Shown here: positions 37,491 to 45,993 of the stretch, piece by piece
How the letters are laid out: every line of letters begins with the position of its first letter
Position numbering within the stretch: position 1 is the stretch's first letter
NCBI GenBank assembly: GCA_902550325.1
Contig: CACCYT010000001.1
Location: forward strand, 1-64,000
Reading direction: 5' to 3'
Length of the DNA stretch: 64,000 nucleotides
Source: an uncultured Bacteroidota bacterium
Lineage (GTDB): Bacteria > Bacteroidota > Bacteroidia > Flavobacteriales > Flavobacteriaceae
Notes under the pieces: model-generated
The model's input: the letters and a program-made list of their open reading frames with translations, nothing else
Told to the model about the DNA's origin: nothing
Databases searched by the model: none
Made by a program: the position numbers and the translations under genes

Positions 37491-37498
37491 CAAAAGTA
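37491..37498 (-). promoter_or_regulatory. -7 promoter element of lpxH-hflX
   Basis: Reads TACTTTTG on the minus strand, 10 nt before the lpxH ATG (37480), in the 27-nt gap after the GNAT gene. Confidence 0.5.
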
Positions 37499-37507
37499 AA
37501 CAATCAA

Positions 37508-38014
37508 TTATAACAGTTTTTCATAACAATTAAAAGGCATATCACTTTGATCTCTAAAATAAATTTTTCCTAATTTTTTATAACCAAGTTTTGAGTATAG
37601 ATGATTGTTTTTTTTATTCTGGCTAAAGGTGTCAAGTCTAACCGAAAGACAACCAGATTCTTTGGCAAAATTTTCAATAAATTTCATAATATATTTTGCA
37701 AAACCTTGACCTTGATGATCTGGATGAATTGCAAGTCTGTGTAAATAAATATTTTTTTTTGATGAAGTATTCCAAGTAATTTGTTTATAAAAATCATCCA
37801 TTTCAAATGATGCACAAACACAACCTATGATTTTATCCTCATGTTTTAAAACAAATAGATCTTCATTATTTATGTCATCAATGAATGATTGTTTGGTTGG
37901 ATATTTATCATTCCACTGAAAAATGCCATTTTTGATCATATGATTTGTACAGGCCTTAATAATTTTCATAATTAAGTCAATTTGATCAATTGAAGCAAGT
38001 TCAATGTTTTTCAT
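37508..38014 (-). CDS. GNAT family N-acetyltransferase
   Basis: A 168-residue acetyl-CoA-dependent acetyltransferase. The coenzyme-binding motif A is IYLHRLAIHPDHQGQGFAKYIM (about residues 88-110, quoted in part as HPDHQGQGFAKYI), followed by SVRLDTFSQNKKNNHLYSKLGY. The substrate is unknown. It lies 13 nt after pafA and 27 nt before lpxH on the same strand. Confidence 0.85.
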   Translation of the reverse strand: MKNIELASIDQIDLIMKIIKACTNHMIKNGIFQWNDKYPTKQSFIDDINNEDLFVLKHEDKIIGCVCASFEMDDFYKQITWNTSSKKNIYLHRLAIHPDHQGQGFAKYIMKFIENFAKESGCLSVRLDTFSQNKKNNHLYSKLGYKKLGKIYFRDQSDMPFNCYEKLL

Positions 38015-38027
38015 GATGTTAATATAC

Positions 38028-39650
38028 TTATTTGATTGCAGAAATTATTGGACTCCCTGTCGATAGTGCGGTAAAACTGATTCCTAAAATTGTTGACAAG
38101 GTTGGGGCTATGTCTTTAACGTAAATTTTTTTTGAAGTCGATCCATTTTTAATTCCTTTTCCAAAGAAAACTAATGGAACATGTGTATCATAGGTCCTGC
38201 CAGTACCATGATTGGAAGCACTAGAAGACCTTTTATGCCAAAGAGGTTTTAAAAAGAATGCCAAATCACCTCTTAAATCTGGATGGCTATTATAATATAC
38301 CATATTGATCCCGTAATCCTCAGAGTAAGAAATAGCTTTATCTAGCTTTTCAAAATCAAATACGTCATAAACCCATGGTTCTTTTTTTAATTCAGATGAA
38401 ATTAAGGTCTTAATATCGTCAAGAGAGTACTCTGATTGTATAATTTCATCTTTGTTTAAGTATATATTATAATTTGATACATCTTTAACATATTTTTTTA
38501 ATTTATCATTAAAAATATTCATAGAATACAATTGGTTGAAGGGTACTTTATTTTCTGATAAATAAGATGGTACGTGAGTAATGCCGTGATCAGATGTTAA
38601 GTAAACTAGGTAGTTATTTTCTCCAATTTCTTTATCCAAATAACTTAGAATCTCTTCAATATTCTTATCAAGTCTTATGTACATATCCAATACTTCAACA
38701 GAATTAGACCCAAATCTATGCCCAAGATGATCTGTTGATGAGAATCCAATATGTAAAAAGTCTGTTATTTCATCACTACCTAAGTTTTCAAACTTGATTG
38801 CATTTAATGCAAAATCCTTGACGATGTCATTACCAAATGGAGAATACTTAATAACATCATAATCAATTTTACCATTCTTTTTTTTTGAAATTTTTTCTAA
38901 ATCGTGTGGAAAGGTTGAATTCTCTTTACCTAAATACTTTATTTCATGTTTATTTAAATCAGGTCCGCTTTCTGTATATAATTTAATATTGTAAAAAGTA
39001 TCCCATTTCGAAATGTATTTGGATATATTAGATCTGTCATTAAAACTTTCAACCCAATCCGGAAGTTTATCCATGTAGTATGAACTTGTAATAAATCTAC
39101 CCTCATTTTTTGCATTAAACCAGTAAGTCATATCTGATGTATGTCCAGCTGATAATACTGCAGATCTGTCTTTCAATGCAACGCTAAAGGTTTTAGCCTT
39201 AAAGTTTGTTGATATTCTATTTTCATCAGAGATTGTGGTTGTTTGTAGATTTTTTGGTGATTTTTTACCCTCATCAGTAGATGTACCAACTGACTTTTTA
39301 AAAAAATCATCTACGCAGTACACTTCTTTACCCAAAGATGGGTTAAACCAATCGTTACCAATAATTCCATGATAATTTGGTGTTGTTCCTGTAACTACAG
39401 TTGCATGACCTGGAGCAGTTGATGTAACAGCATAGCTGTAATGTGCATTTTTTGCATTAAAACCACCTTTTACAAGTCTTTTGAATCCTTTAGATCCATA
39501 TTTATTCCAAAACTTTGGTATGTATTCATATTTCATTTGATCTACAACAATACCAACAACAAGTTTTGGCTTTTGATTAAATTCATCGTTCGATTGTGCG
39601 AAGATGGAGAGAGAAAAAATAAAAACTACAAATTTTAGGTAAAACTTCAA
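38028..39650 (-). CDS. PafA-type alkaline phosphatase/phosphodiesterase
   Basis: Secreted phosphatase of the alkaline phosphatase superfamily, 540 residues. A signal peptide (FVVFIFSLSIFAQ) precedes the metal-binding VVGIVVDQM, the nucleophile Thr in SYAVTSTAPGHATVVTG, the PNYHGIIGNDW segment, and later TSDHGITHVPSYL and TGRTYDTHVPLVFFG with His/Asp ligands. It probably releases phosphate from organic monoesters in the periplasm, useful in phosphate-poor seawater. It appears to use a TTG start (39650), as no ATG precedes the signal peptide. Confidence 0.85.
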   Translation of the reverse strand: MKFYLKFVVFIFSLSIFAQSNDEFNQKPKLVVGIVVDQMKYEYIPKFWNKYGSKGFKRLVKGGFNAKNAHYSYAVTSTAPGHATVVTGTTPNYHGIIGNDWFNPSLGKEVYCVDDFFKKSVGTSTDEGKKSPKNLQTTTISDENRISTNFKAKTFSVALKDRSAVLSAGHTSDMTYWFNAKNEGRFITSSYYMDKLPDWVESFNDRSNISKYISKWDTFYNIKLYTESGPDLNKHEIKYLGKENSTFPHDLEKISKKKNGKIDYDVIKYSPFGNDIVKDFALNAIKFENLGSDEITDFLHIGFSSTDHLGHRFGSNSVEVLDMYIRLDKNIEEILSYLDKEIGENNYLVYLTSDHGITHVPSYLSENKVPFNQLYSMNIFNDKLKKYVKDVSNYNIYLNKDEIIQSEYSLDDIKTLISSELKKEPWVYDVFDFEKLDKAISYSEDYGINMVYYNSHPDLRGDLAFFLKPLWHKRSSSASNHGTGRTYDTHVPLVFFGKGIKNGSTSKKIYVKDIAPTLSTILGISFTALSTGSPIISAIK

Positions 39651-39721
39651 AATTGTTTTTTTGCATATATAGGAAAAAAATGCAAGGGAAAGTACTTTTT
39701 TGGGTTATAAAAAGTTTAAAA

Positions 39722-40480
39722 TTAATCTCGGGAGTTGATCTTTGCTAAAAGTCTTAGGATCTCTAAATACAACCAAACTAGTGTCACCATAAGACCAAAG
39801 GCTGCGTACCATTCCATATACTTTGGCGCTCCATTTTCTGAAGCTTCTTCAATAAAATCAAAATCGAGAACTAAATTAAGACTGGCAATTAAGATAACGA
39901 CTAAAGAAAAGATTATACTAAACATAGAACCATTAGTTGGATTTAAAATTGATAAATCCATTCCAAAGAAACTTCCTATAAACGATACTAAGTATACTAA
40001 AAGTATTCCACCTGTTGCGGCTACAACACCTAGTTTAAAATTCTCAGAAGGTTTAATTAGACCTGAACGGTAGGCCATAAGTAATGATAGCAATATCAAC
40101 GCTGTTAAACTAACGGCATTTAGTACAATTCCCTCATACTGTTGAGCATACATAAATGAAATGCCACCCAGAGCTAAACCTTCAAAAATTGCATATAGAG
40201 GAGCTGTTATCGGAGCAACTTTTTTATTAAAAATTGTAATAATAGCAGTAATAAAGCCTGCTAAAGCCCCACCAATCAAAAGTATTGGTGAATTTATACT
40301 GTATGAGTAATATCCAGCAGCTATTAATAAAAGAAGAGAAATAGCTGTCTTATCAACTGTTCCTTTAATTGTCATGGATTGGTCAGCAACTAATGGGTTA
40401 GAGCTTGTTCTACTTAAGTTCTTAAATGTATTTTTGTTTAGTGCTGGGTTTCCTGATCTATATGATAATCGTGTACGCAT
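39722..40480 (-). CDS. Bax inhibitor-1/YccA family membrane protein
   Basis: A 252-residue integral membrane protein with about seven hydrophobic segments after a polar N terminus. It matches the Bacteroidota Bax1-I group (SNPLVADQSMTIKGTVDKTA, FIEEASENGAPKYMEWYAAFGLMVTLVW in pieces). The conserved Asp residues near the C terminus (DFDFIEEA) fit the pH-sensing region of the family, which includes ion-channel proteins. It is divergent from the TonB-C gene. Confidence 0.88.
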   Translation of the reverse strand: MRTRLSYRSGNPALNKNTFKNLSRTSSNPLVADQSMTIKGTVDKTAISLLLLIAAGYYSYSINSPILLIGGALAGFITAIITIFNKKVAPITAPLYAIFEGLALGGISFMYAQQYEGIVLNAVSLTALILLSLLMAYRSGLIKPSENFKLGVVAATGGILLVYLVSFIGSFFGMDLSILNPTNGSMFSIIFSLVVILIASLNLVLDFDFIEEASENGAPKYMEWYAAFGLMVTLVWLYLEILRLLAKINSRD

Positions 40481-40511
40481 TTTAAAATTTTAGTAGTTAC
40501 TTTGTATCTTA

Positions 40512-40519
40512 TAATTTTG
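40512..40519 (+). promoter_or_regulatory. -7 promoter element of the TonB-C repeat gene
   Basis: TAATTTTG (TAnnTTTG) 6 nt before the ATG at 40526, again a near-leaderless arrangement. Confidence 0.6.
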
Positions 40520-40525
40520 TAAGCA

Positions 40526-41320
40526 ATGAAAAAATTTATATTTATATTTTTCCTAGTAATAATCAACAACTATGCCCAAAATTCTGATGAATTAATCGAA
40601 ACCTACCCTATATTTCCTGTTTGTGAATTGCTTCCATATAAATTTCAAAAAAATTGCTTTAATGAAACAATTGACGATCATATTCAAAAAAACTTTATTT
40701 ATCCCAAACAAGCCTGGGAGAATGACCTTGAGGCAATTGTTAAAGTAAAATTTGATATTGATCAAAATGGAAGTGTTTCAAATATAATATCAAATTCAAG
40801 TGTAGTTGGTGTTAGCTTTTTCGAACGGGAATCTTTGAATCTAGCTAAAAAACTGTTTAATGATGCTGCGTCTAAACTAATTCAAACTCTTCCAGATGCA
40901 ATTCCTGCAAAGAAAAATAATATTGCATTTAAAAAAACTTTTTTAGTTTCGGTAAAATACCAAATTCCTAGAAAACTAGGCTTTGATGAAATTGAAACAC
41001 CCCCTTTGTTTGATGATTGTACTGGGTCAGAAAATGAAAAACTTTGCTTTATAAAATTTATTGACGATCACATTTCAAAAAATTTCAAATATCCAAAGCG
41101 CGCAATAAAAAAAGGAGAAGAAGGAAATGTATTTATACAATTTGATATGACTTCTGATGGATTATACACAAACTTTACTACAATTGGTGAAAGTAGGATT
41201 TTAGAAGATGAAGCCTACAGAATTATGATTAAACTACCTTCATTTGAGCCTGCCAAGTACCAAGAAAAGTATGTTACAACAACATATGGTACAACCATTT
41301 CATTTAAACTAGATCAATGA
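40526..41320 (+). CDS. secreted protein with two TonB C-terminal-like domains
   Basis: A 264-residue protein with a signal peptide (FIFFLVIINNYAQ) and two tandem TonB-C-like units: FIYPKQAWENDLEAIVKVKFDIDQNG near residues 54-80 and FKYPKRAIKKGEEGNVFIQFDMTSDG near residues 190-215 (quoted in part). Each is preceded by a Cys pair region (PVCELLPYKFQKNCF; DDCTGSENEKLCF). It lacks the N-terminal inner-membrane anchor and Pro-rich linker of true TonB, so it is probably not an energy transducer. The next gene starts inside its stop. Confidence 0.78.
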   Translation: MKKFIFIFFLVIINNYAQNSDELIETYPIFPVCELLPYKFQKNCFNETIDDHIQKNFIYPKQAWENDLEAIVKVKFDIDQNGSVSNIISNSSVVGVSFFERESLNLAKKLFNDAASKLIQTLPDAIPAKKNNIAFKKTFLVSVKYQIPRKLGFDEIETPPLFDDCTGSENEKLCFIKFIDDHISKNFKYPKRAIKKGEEGNVFIQFDMTSDGLYTNFTTIGESRILEDEAYRIMIKLPSFEPAKYQEKYVTTTYGTTISFKLDQ

Positions 41321-41613
41321 AAAAAATAACTAAAAATGAAGTTAATGATAAGTTTAGACTATTATCAAAAAACTGGAGCATTAATAATAATATACTTTTT
41401 GCAAAATTTACTTTTAAATCTTTTGACGAAGCTTTCGACTTTATGAAAACTGTTTCAGAAAAATGTAAAGACTTAAATCATCACCCCAAATGGACCAATG
41501 TTTATAACCAAATCGATGTTGAATTATTTACACACGATATTGGAGGTTTATCTCCTCTTGATTTTGAGTTGGCAAACTTTATGGATTTAAGTTTTTTACC
41601 TTATTCTCAATAA
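41317..41613 (+). CDS. pterin-4a-carbinolamine dehydratase
   Basis: Dehydrates 4a-hydroxytetrahydrobiopterin to recycle the cofactor of aromatic amino acid hydroxylases. The 98-residue protein has the active-site signature HHPKWTNVYNQIDVELFTHD followed by IGGLSPLDFELA. It overlaps the TonB-C gene by 4 nt. No phenylalanine hydroxylase lies in the window. Confidence 0.92.
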   Translation: MKKITKNEVNDKFRLLSKNWSINNNILFAKFTFKSFDEAFDFMKTVSEKCKDLNHHPKWTNVYNQIDVELFTHDIGGLSPLDFELANFMDLSFLPYSQ

Positions 41614-41618
41614 TTGTC

Positions 41619-41626
41619 TATTTTTG
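41619..41626 (+). promoter_or_regulatory. -7 promoter element of the MscS gene
   Basis: TATTTTTG (TAnnTTTG) 8 nt before ATG 41635. It overlaps the region between the ORF-track TTG (41614) and the true start. Confidence 0.6.
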
Positions 41627-41634
41627 TTTACCAA

Positions 41635-42735
41635 ATGGATGATATAGGTTTTCTAAATATTGAATTTTTCGGAAATACAGTACAGAACTATCTTATATCA
41701 ATTTCTATTGTTGTATTGGGTCTCATTTTTAAAGGATTCATAAGCTCTATTCTTAGGAAATTTTTATTCAAAATTGTTGGTGACAGAAATAACAAAAAGG
41801 GTAAGTCTGAATTTGATAACCTTCTAAAAAAACCAATTACCTATTTTCTTTTCTTGCTTATAATTTACTTGGCGTCTAACATATTAAGCATTCCGGATTC
41901 GTTAAATCTAGTAAGCTCTGATGAACTTGGATTGAGAATGTTTTTTGAAAAAGGGTTTTTACTTCTACTTGTTTCAAGTATAATTTATATCGTATTACAA
42001 TCAGTAGAATATGTCGGATTAAGGCTGGCTCAGAAAGCAGCTAAAACTGAAAGCAAAGTTGATGATCAGTTGATACCGTTCGCAATAGAGATCGCTAAAG
42101 TTTTGGTTGTAATTTTTGGTGTTTTAATTATTCTGGGAAATATTTTTGGAATTGATATAACTGCACTCGCTGCTGGTCTTGGTATTGGTGGTGTTGCTGT
42201 AGCATTAGCATCTAAAGAAAGTCTTGAAAACTTACTTGGATCTTTTACAATATTCTTTGATAAACCGTTTACAGTTGGAGATATTATTACTATTGGTGGA
42301 ATTACTGGTGTAGTAGAAAAGGTTGGATTTAGAAGTACAAGAATTAGAACTTTTGATAAGAGTTTAGTAACTGTTCCAAATAAGAATTTGATCAATACGG
42401 AATTGGATAATTTAAGCTTAAAACCTGTTAGAAAAGTAAAAATTGATATTGGTTTAACTTACGACACGAGTGTAGATCAAATAAAAAATATTGTAGCTGA
42501 TATTCAAAATTTAATTGATGATCACCCAAATACCAACAAAGATGGAGTTGTTCGGTTTTTAGAGTTTGGCGCAAGTTCCTTAGACGTTATGGTTCTATAT
42601 TTTGTGAACAGTCCAGATTGGAAGTTGTTGATTGATACCAAGCAAGATATCAATTACAAAATCATTGAAATAGTCAAAAAACACAAGAGTGATTTTGCTT
42701 ATCCATCTACTTCAGTATACTTAGAGAAACAGTAA
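41635..42735 (+). CDS. MscS family mechanosensitive ion channel
   Basis: Tension-gated channel that releases solutes on osmotic downshock. The membrane region has about four helices, ending with the pore helix AGLGIGGVAVALASKESLENLLGS (Gly/Ala-rich TM3, quoted in part as GLGIGGVAVALASKE). Then follows the beta domain FTIFFDKPFTVGDIITIGGITGVVEKVGFRSTRIRTFDKSLVTVPN in pieces. I prefer ATG 41635 (366 residues) to the TTG at 41614, which precedes the promoter element. It is larger than the minimal E. coli MscS owing to extra N-terminal helices. Confidence 0.92.
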   Translation: MDDIGFLNIEFFGNTVQNYLISISIVVLGLIFKGFISSILRKFLFKIVGDRNNKKGKSEFDNLLKKPITYFLFLLIIYLASNILSIPDSLNLVSSDELGLRMFFEKGFLLLLVSSIIYIVLQSVEYVGLRLAQKAAKTESKVDDQLIPFAIEIAKVLVVIFGVLIILGNIFGIDITALAAGLGIGGVAVALASKESLENLLGSFTIFFDKPFTVGDIITIGGITGVVEKVGFRSTRIRTFDKSLVTVPNKNLINTELDNLSLKPVRKVKIDIGLTYDTSVDQIKNIVADIQNLIDDHPNTNKDGVVRFLEFGASSLDVMVLYFVNSPDWKLLIDTKQDINYKIIEIVKKHKSDFAYPSTSVYLEKQ

Positions 42736-42737
42736 CA

Positions 42738-43061
42738 CTAAGCCTTACTCACTTTAAATTTTTTATAATTATCATATAAGAATACTGGCATAGCTAGTGA
42801 AAATCCAACTAGAAACATACAGGCGGTATATTTCAAAAGTTTTAATGGCTGATTCTTAAATGCATAAATAATAAAAATAAAAAAAGTCATTGCTGCGACA
42901 CCTAAATCAGCTGAGAGCATTGATGATGCAAAATTTACATTAGCGTCGGCAAAAAATTCAGACAGTGACCATTCCCAATTTTTGAATTCTAGGAATTTAA
43001 ATAAAAAATAGTAAGGGGCTGCAATCCCCAAAAAACACATTAGCAAAAAAATTTTCTTCAT
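42738..43061 (-). CDS. DUF2834 family membrane protein
   Basis: A 107-residue protein with three hydrophobic segments (MCFLGIAAPYYFLFKFL; AAMTFFIFIIYAF; AACMFLVGFSLAMPVFLY-like). The pattern of an Asn/Asp-rich loop (ADANVNFASSMLSADLGVAA) fits DUF2834, of unknown function. An intrinsic terminator just upstream separates it from the lipoprotein genes, so it has separate transcription. Confidence 0.75.
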   Translation of the reverse strand: MKKIFLLMCFLGIAAPYYFLFKFLEFKNWEWSLSEFFADANVNFASSMLSADLGVAAMTFFIFIIYAFKNQPLKLLKYTACMFLVGFSLAMPVFLYDNYKKFKVSKA

Positions 43062-43072
43062 GATATTAAATT

Positions 43073-43100
43073 AAAAAATCCTGGTAAATACCAGGATTTT
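43073..43100 (-). terminator. intrinsic terminator after the lipoprotein genes
   Basis: Minus-strand AAAATCCTGGTA-TT-TACCAGGATTTT, a perfect 12-bp inverted repeat followed by a T-run (TTTTTT in the transcript sense). It lies 24 nt after the stop of the 43124-43636 gene and ends that operon before the DUF2834 gene. It is the strongest terminator I can see in the window. Confidence 0.85.
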
Positions 43101-43123
43101 AATAAGACTATTTTGGATTTATT

Positions 43124-43636
43124 TTAATTAGCAGGTGTCATTTCAGATGGGAAAATTGCAATTGTTGAAATTTTACCATCAGTATTTACCCAGAATCTTT
43201 CAAAAACTCTTCTGCGATTTACTTCTCCATCTTTAAAACGTCTTTCTCTGAATACTACATCAACTATGTTAATTGCACCCTCTCCAAATGTTAATGGGAC
43301 AGCACTAACAACGAACCTTTTTATTGAATCGTAGGGCTCTTGAAAAGAAGCCAGAGTTTCAGTTGTTGTCATGTCCAATTTTTGATATCCTTCAGGTGAA
43401 TAAAAATTAACTGAATCTGCCATGCTTTCAATTATACTTTCATTTTTGTCCATATCTGCAAAATCACGAATAACTTTGACAACCATTTCAGCAGCCTCAT
43501 CTGAACCAATCTTGAATTTTTGACCTGAAAGCTGAGGAGGATTTTCTTGATACCATTTTCCTGCTGATTTTTCTGTTATTTGTGGTTGACAGCTAATTAA
43601 AACTGTACTTATTAATAGTAGTAATAGTTTTTTCAT
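43124..43636 (-). CDS. small lipoprotein, SnoaL/NTF2-like (copy 1)
   Basis: A 170-residue lipoprotein (lipobox TVLISCQPQ). After a conserved AGKWYQ segment it has a helical DEAAEMVVKVIRDFADMD part and a beta-rich half (VDVVFRERRFKDGEV, RRVFERFWVNTDGKIS) that resembles the cone-shaped NTF2/SnoaL fold. It is clearly paralogous to the next gene (43647-44153): the same lipobox, AG(K/E)WY, FRE(R/D)R and FER motifs. Function is unknown. It is the last gene before the terminator at 43073-43100. Confidence 0.65.
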   Translation of the reverse strand: MKKLLLLLISTVLISCQPQITEKSAGKWYQENPPQLSGQKFKIGSDEAAEMVVKVIRDFADMDKNESIIESMADSVNFYSPEGYQKLDMTTTETLASFQEPYDSIKRFVVSAVPLTFGEGAINIVDVVFRERRFKDGEVNRRRVFERFWVNTDGKISTIAIFPSEMTPAN

Positions 43637-43646
43637 AATTTAAAGT

Positions 43647-44153
43647 TTATTCTACAGGTCTCATCCATTGAACAACTCTGTTTATTTTATCATCTGCATT
43701 AAATATCAACCTCTCAAATAAAAGAACTGATTCTGTTTCGCCAGTTTTTAAATATCTGTCTTCTCTGAAATGAGTTTCAATAATAGTTGAGCTAGTTTCT
43801 TCAAGTTTAATTGGCAATAGAAAAGTATAATTTCTATTTATTGAGTCAATTGGAGCTTGTCTTGCAACAATGAAGTCAGTATTAGTCATATCAACATCAA
43901 AAATGCCAGCTACATCAGCAGGATGAAACTTAACAGTATCCGTTGTCATTTCAACCATAGTTGCGGGATCCATATTTTCATAAGCATCCATAAACTTTTT
44001 TGCCAAGTCGACATATTTGTCATCAGATAACTGGAATTTTTTTCCTTTCCATCCACCTCGGTACCACTCTCCAGCAGTTTTTTCTATTTCAATTGTGTTA
44101 GTTTCACAACTTAAAAAAGGTATAATTAAAATTAATATTAGTAGTTTTTTCAT
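43647..44153 (-). CDS. small lipoprotein, SnoaL/NTF2-like (copy 2)
   Basis: A 168-residue lipoprotein (IPFLSCETN) and tandem paralogue of the gene 10 nt downstream: TAGEWYRGGWKGKKF, KKFMDAYENMDPATM, ETHFREDRYLKTGE and LLFERLIFNADDKINRV follow the same plan. The arrangement indicates duplication with divergence. The fold assignment is from pattern only; ligand and role are unknown. It is cotranscribed with the alpha/beta-barrel-like gene upstream (18-nt gap). Confidence 0.65.
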   Translation of the reverse strand: MKKLLILILIIPFLSCETNTIEIEKTAGEWYRGGWKGKKFQLSDDKYVDLAKKFMDAYENMDPATMVEMTTDTVKFHPADVAGIFDVDMTNTDFIVARQAPIDSINRNYTFLLPIKLEETSSTIIETHFREDRYLKTGETESVLLFERLIFNADDKINRVVQWMRPVE

Positions 44154-44171
44154 AGTTATATATTTATTGAA

Positions 44172-44945
44172 TTAATCTTCTTTTTTTTCGGTTCTAGCAT
44201 CAAATAAAAGACCAGTCATTACTCTATGTCTAATTTCTCTCAAATCCGAACCGTGCTTTTCGTTATGTTTTTTCATTACATTTCTAGGAATTTCTGACCA
44301 CCAATTTTGATTTGCTTTTTCCCAAGTATCAAATAAATCAATTGTAACCATATCCCATGCACTCTCAGAATTTACAACCATTCCTTTTCTTTTCATTACA
44401 TGCCACCCCTCAATTCCTTTTGCATGCTTTTCAAAAATGTCTTTAGCGTCTTTTTCTTGATCAATATATGCATTATATTTTTTTGCTTTAATCAAATTGA
44501 AGATGGCAATATTAGGGATTGTCGCGGGATCTCTTAAAAACCCGGCGATATATTCACAATTAGCATTGTAAACTGTTGAGTATAATTCTTCACCTTTTCC
44601 ATAAATCCACGACCTAGCATCTTCAGATAAGTTTGGGTAAGCTTTTTCCCAAACTTGTGTCCAAGAAGGCTCAGGATTGGTGGCTACCCAAATAGCAATA
44701 TGAGAAAATCCTGCATTATATCTTGCATTTTTTGCAACTCTTCTTAAAAGCCAATTTTCCATTTTTCCCTCCGAAACTGCTGCTTTAGCTGCTGGTCCAA
44801 CATATTCAATCATGTAAGACTCAAATTCTTCAACTTTATCTTCTTCGACTTTTATAAACTGTAATCTTACTGTGTTGCCCTCCTCGACCTGTGAATTCAA
44901 AAATGTAAAAGAAAAACACAGTATTAAATAAATTATATTTTTCAT
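44172..44945 (-). CDS. secreted protein of unknown function, possibly a duplicated dimeric alpha/beta-barrel fold
   Basis: I do not recognise this family with certainty. The ORF track starts at 44993, but ATG 44945 gives a proper signal peptide (KNIIYLILCFSFTFLNSQ) and 257 residues. The mature part begins VRLQFIKVEEDKVEEFESYM, a beta-alpha pattern like ABM/EthD-type small barrels. A second similar unit is visible after IFNLIKAKKYNAYIDQEKD. Trp-rich segments (PSWTQVWEKAYP, NQNWWSEIPRN) stand out. It heads the operon with the two SnoaL-like lipoproteins. Confidence 0.6.
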   Translation of the reverse strand: MKNIIYLILCFSFTFLNSQVEEGNTVRLQFIKVEEDKVEEFESYMIEYVGPAAKAAVSEGKMENWLLRRVAKNARYNAGFSHIAIWVATNPEPSWTQVWEKAYPNLSEDARSWIYGKGEELYSTVYNANCEYIAGFLRDPATIPNIAIFNLIKAKKYNAYIDQEKDAKDIFEKHAKGIEGWHVMKRKGMVVNSESAWDMVTIDLFDTWEKANQNWWSEIPRNVMKKHNEKHGSDLREIRHRVMTGLLFDARTEKKED

Positions 44946-45074
44946 AGTGTTATGTATTGTTTTTTGCAAGTTAAATATTTTGATGACTAACAAGCATGCA
45001 TTTTAAAATCAATGATGATATTTAACATATTCATAATATTGATATTATTATAAATGATAATTTTTTAAAAAATC

Positions 45075-45533
45075 ATGTTAAAATTTGCTGAATTTTCAAA
45101 AGATAAAAAGCACAGGTATTCTTTATCCCGGAAATGGTCAGAAAAAGAACAAGTACTATTTATTTTATTAAATCCATCTAAGGGTGATGACATAGAGAAT
45201 GATCCTACCATTAGAAGATTAATTTCTATTTCCAAAAATTTAGGTTATGGGGGCTTTGAAGTCGTTAATCTTTACACGATAATTAATCCAAAAAGAAATA
45301 AGTTATATGAGAAAAAAAGAAGATTTTCTCAAAAGAATAAAGATCTAATCATCAACTTGGTTGCACAATACAAAACAATTATATATGGGTGGGGAGCAAC
45401 TGAAAATGAACCAATATGGCTAAAGAATAAAATTAAAGACCCTATGTGCTTTCATATAAATAATAATGGCACACCTAAGCACCCGTTATACATAAAAAAA
45501 TCCTCCACTTTAAAAAAATATAAGAGGGTGTGA
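45075..45533 (+). CDS. DUF1643 family protein
   Basis: A 152-residue protein matching DUF1643: YSLSRKWSEKEQVLFILLNPS, NDPTIRRLISISKNLGYGG and VVNLYTIINPKR near the middle, then IIYGWGA. Family members occur sporadically in bacteria and phages with no known function. The 129-nt AT-rich region before it has no clear TAnnTTTG promoter. It converges on the DoxX gene. Confidence 0.85.
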   Translation: MLKFAEFSKDKKHRYSLSRKWSEKEQVLFILLNPSKGDDIENDPTIRRLISISKNLGYGGFEVVNLYTIINPKRNKLYEKKRRFSQKNKDLIINLVAQYKTIIYGWGATENEPIWLKNKIKDPMCFHINNNGTPKHPLYIKKSSTLKKYKRV

Positions 45534-45558
45534 GAAAAATACGATAGATATTTTTAAG

Positions 45559-45942
45559 CTAACTTTCTTGAGTTTTTTTGTCAAGAGCAATTATAGTCGC
45601 ACATGAAAGCAGCATTATGGCTGAGGGTAATGTTGGAACCAGAGGATCACTAATACTTATGTGAAAGTAGACAGCAGCTATCATGAATAAACCCATAATA
45701 AATGCAGCAGGGGTTACAAATCTTCTAACCTTTAAACCAATCAAGAGTATAATTGCACATGTAACTTTAAATATTCCAACTACAACCATTGTTGTTTGGT
45801 TAAGACCATAAGCCTGAAACTCCTCAATCATATTTAAAGCATCTCCTCCTCTGTATAATGAGGGCATATTTAATCTCCAAGTCCATGCACTTAAAACAGC
45901 TAGAGAAACAACCAAGATTAATATTTTGAAAATCGTTTTCAT
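45559..45942 (-). CDS. DoxX-like membrane protein
   Basis: A 127-residue protein with four hydrophobic segments typical of the DoxX/DoxX-like superfamily: the N-terminal helix LVVSLAVLSAWTW, then GIFKVTCAIILLIGL, AAFIMGLFMIAAVYFH and LPSAIMLLSCATIIAL. Relatives take part in quinone-linked redox reactions or are of unknown role. It is a single gene between DUF1643 and a divergent lipoprotein. Confidence 0.75.
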   Translation of the reverse strand: MKTIFKILILVVSLAVLSAWTWRLNMPSLYRGGDALNMIEEFQAYGLNQTTMVVVGIFKVTCAIILLIGLKVRRFVTPAAFIMGLFMIAAVYFHISISDPLVPTLPSAIMLLSCATIIALDKKTQES

Positions 45943-45993
45943 AATTATCTATTCTAACCTATATTTAATTAAGTTAATTTAAAAAATTTATTT

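Noticed and set aside
39655-39690. TTGCAT...ATGCAA inverted repeat between the Bax-inhibitor gene and pafA as a terminator
   Set aside because: The stem is only 6 bp with a 13-nt loop and few G-C pairs, so support is too weak.
45536-45556. AAAAATA/TATTTTT hairpin between DUF1643 and the DoxX gene as a terminator
   Set aside because: The stem is pure A-T, 7 bp; in such AT-rich sequence it is expected by chance.
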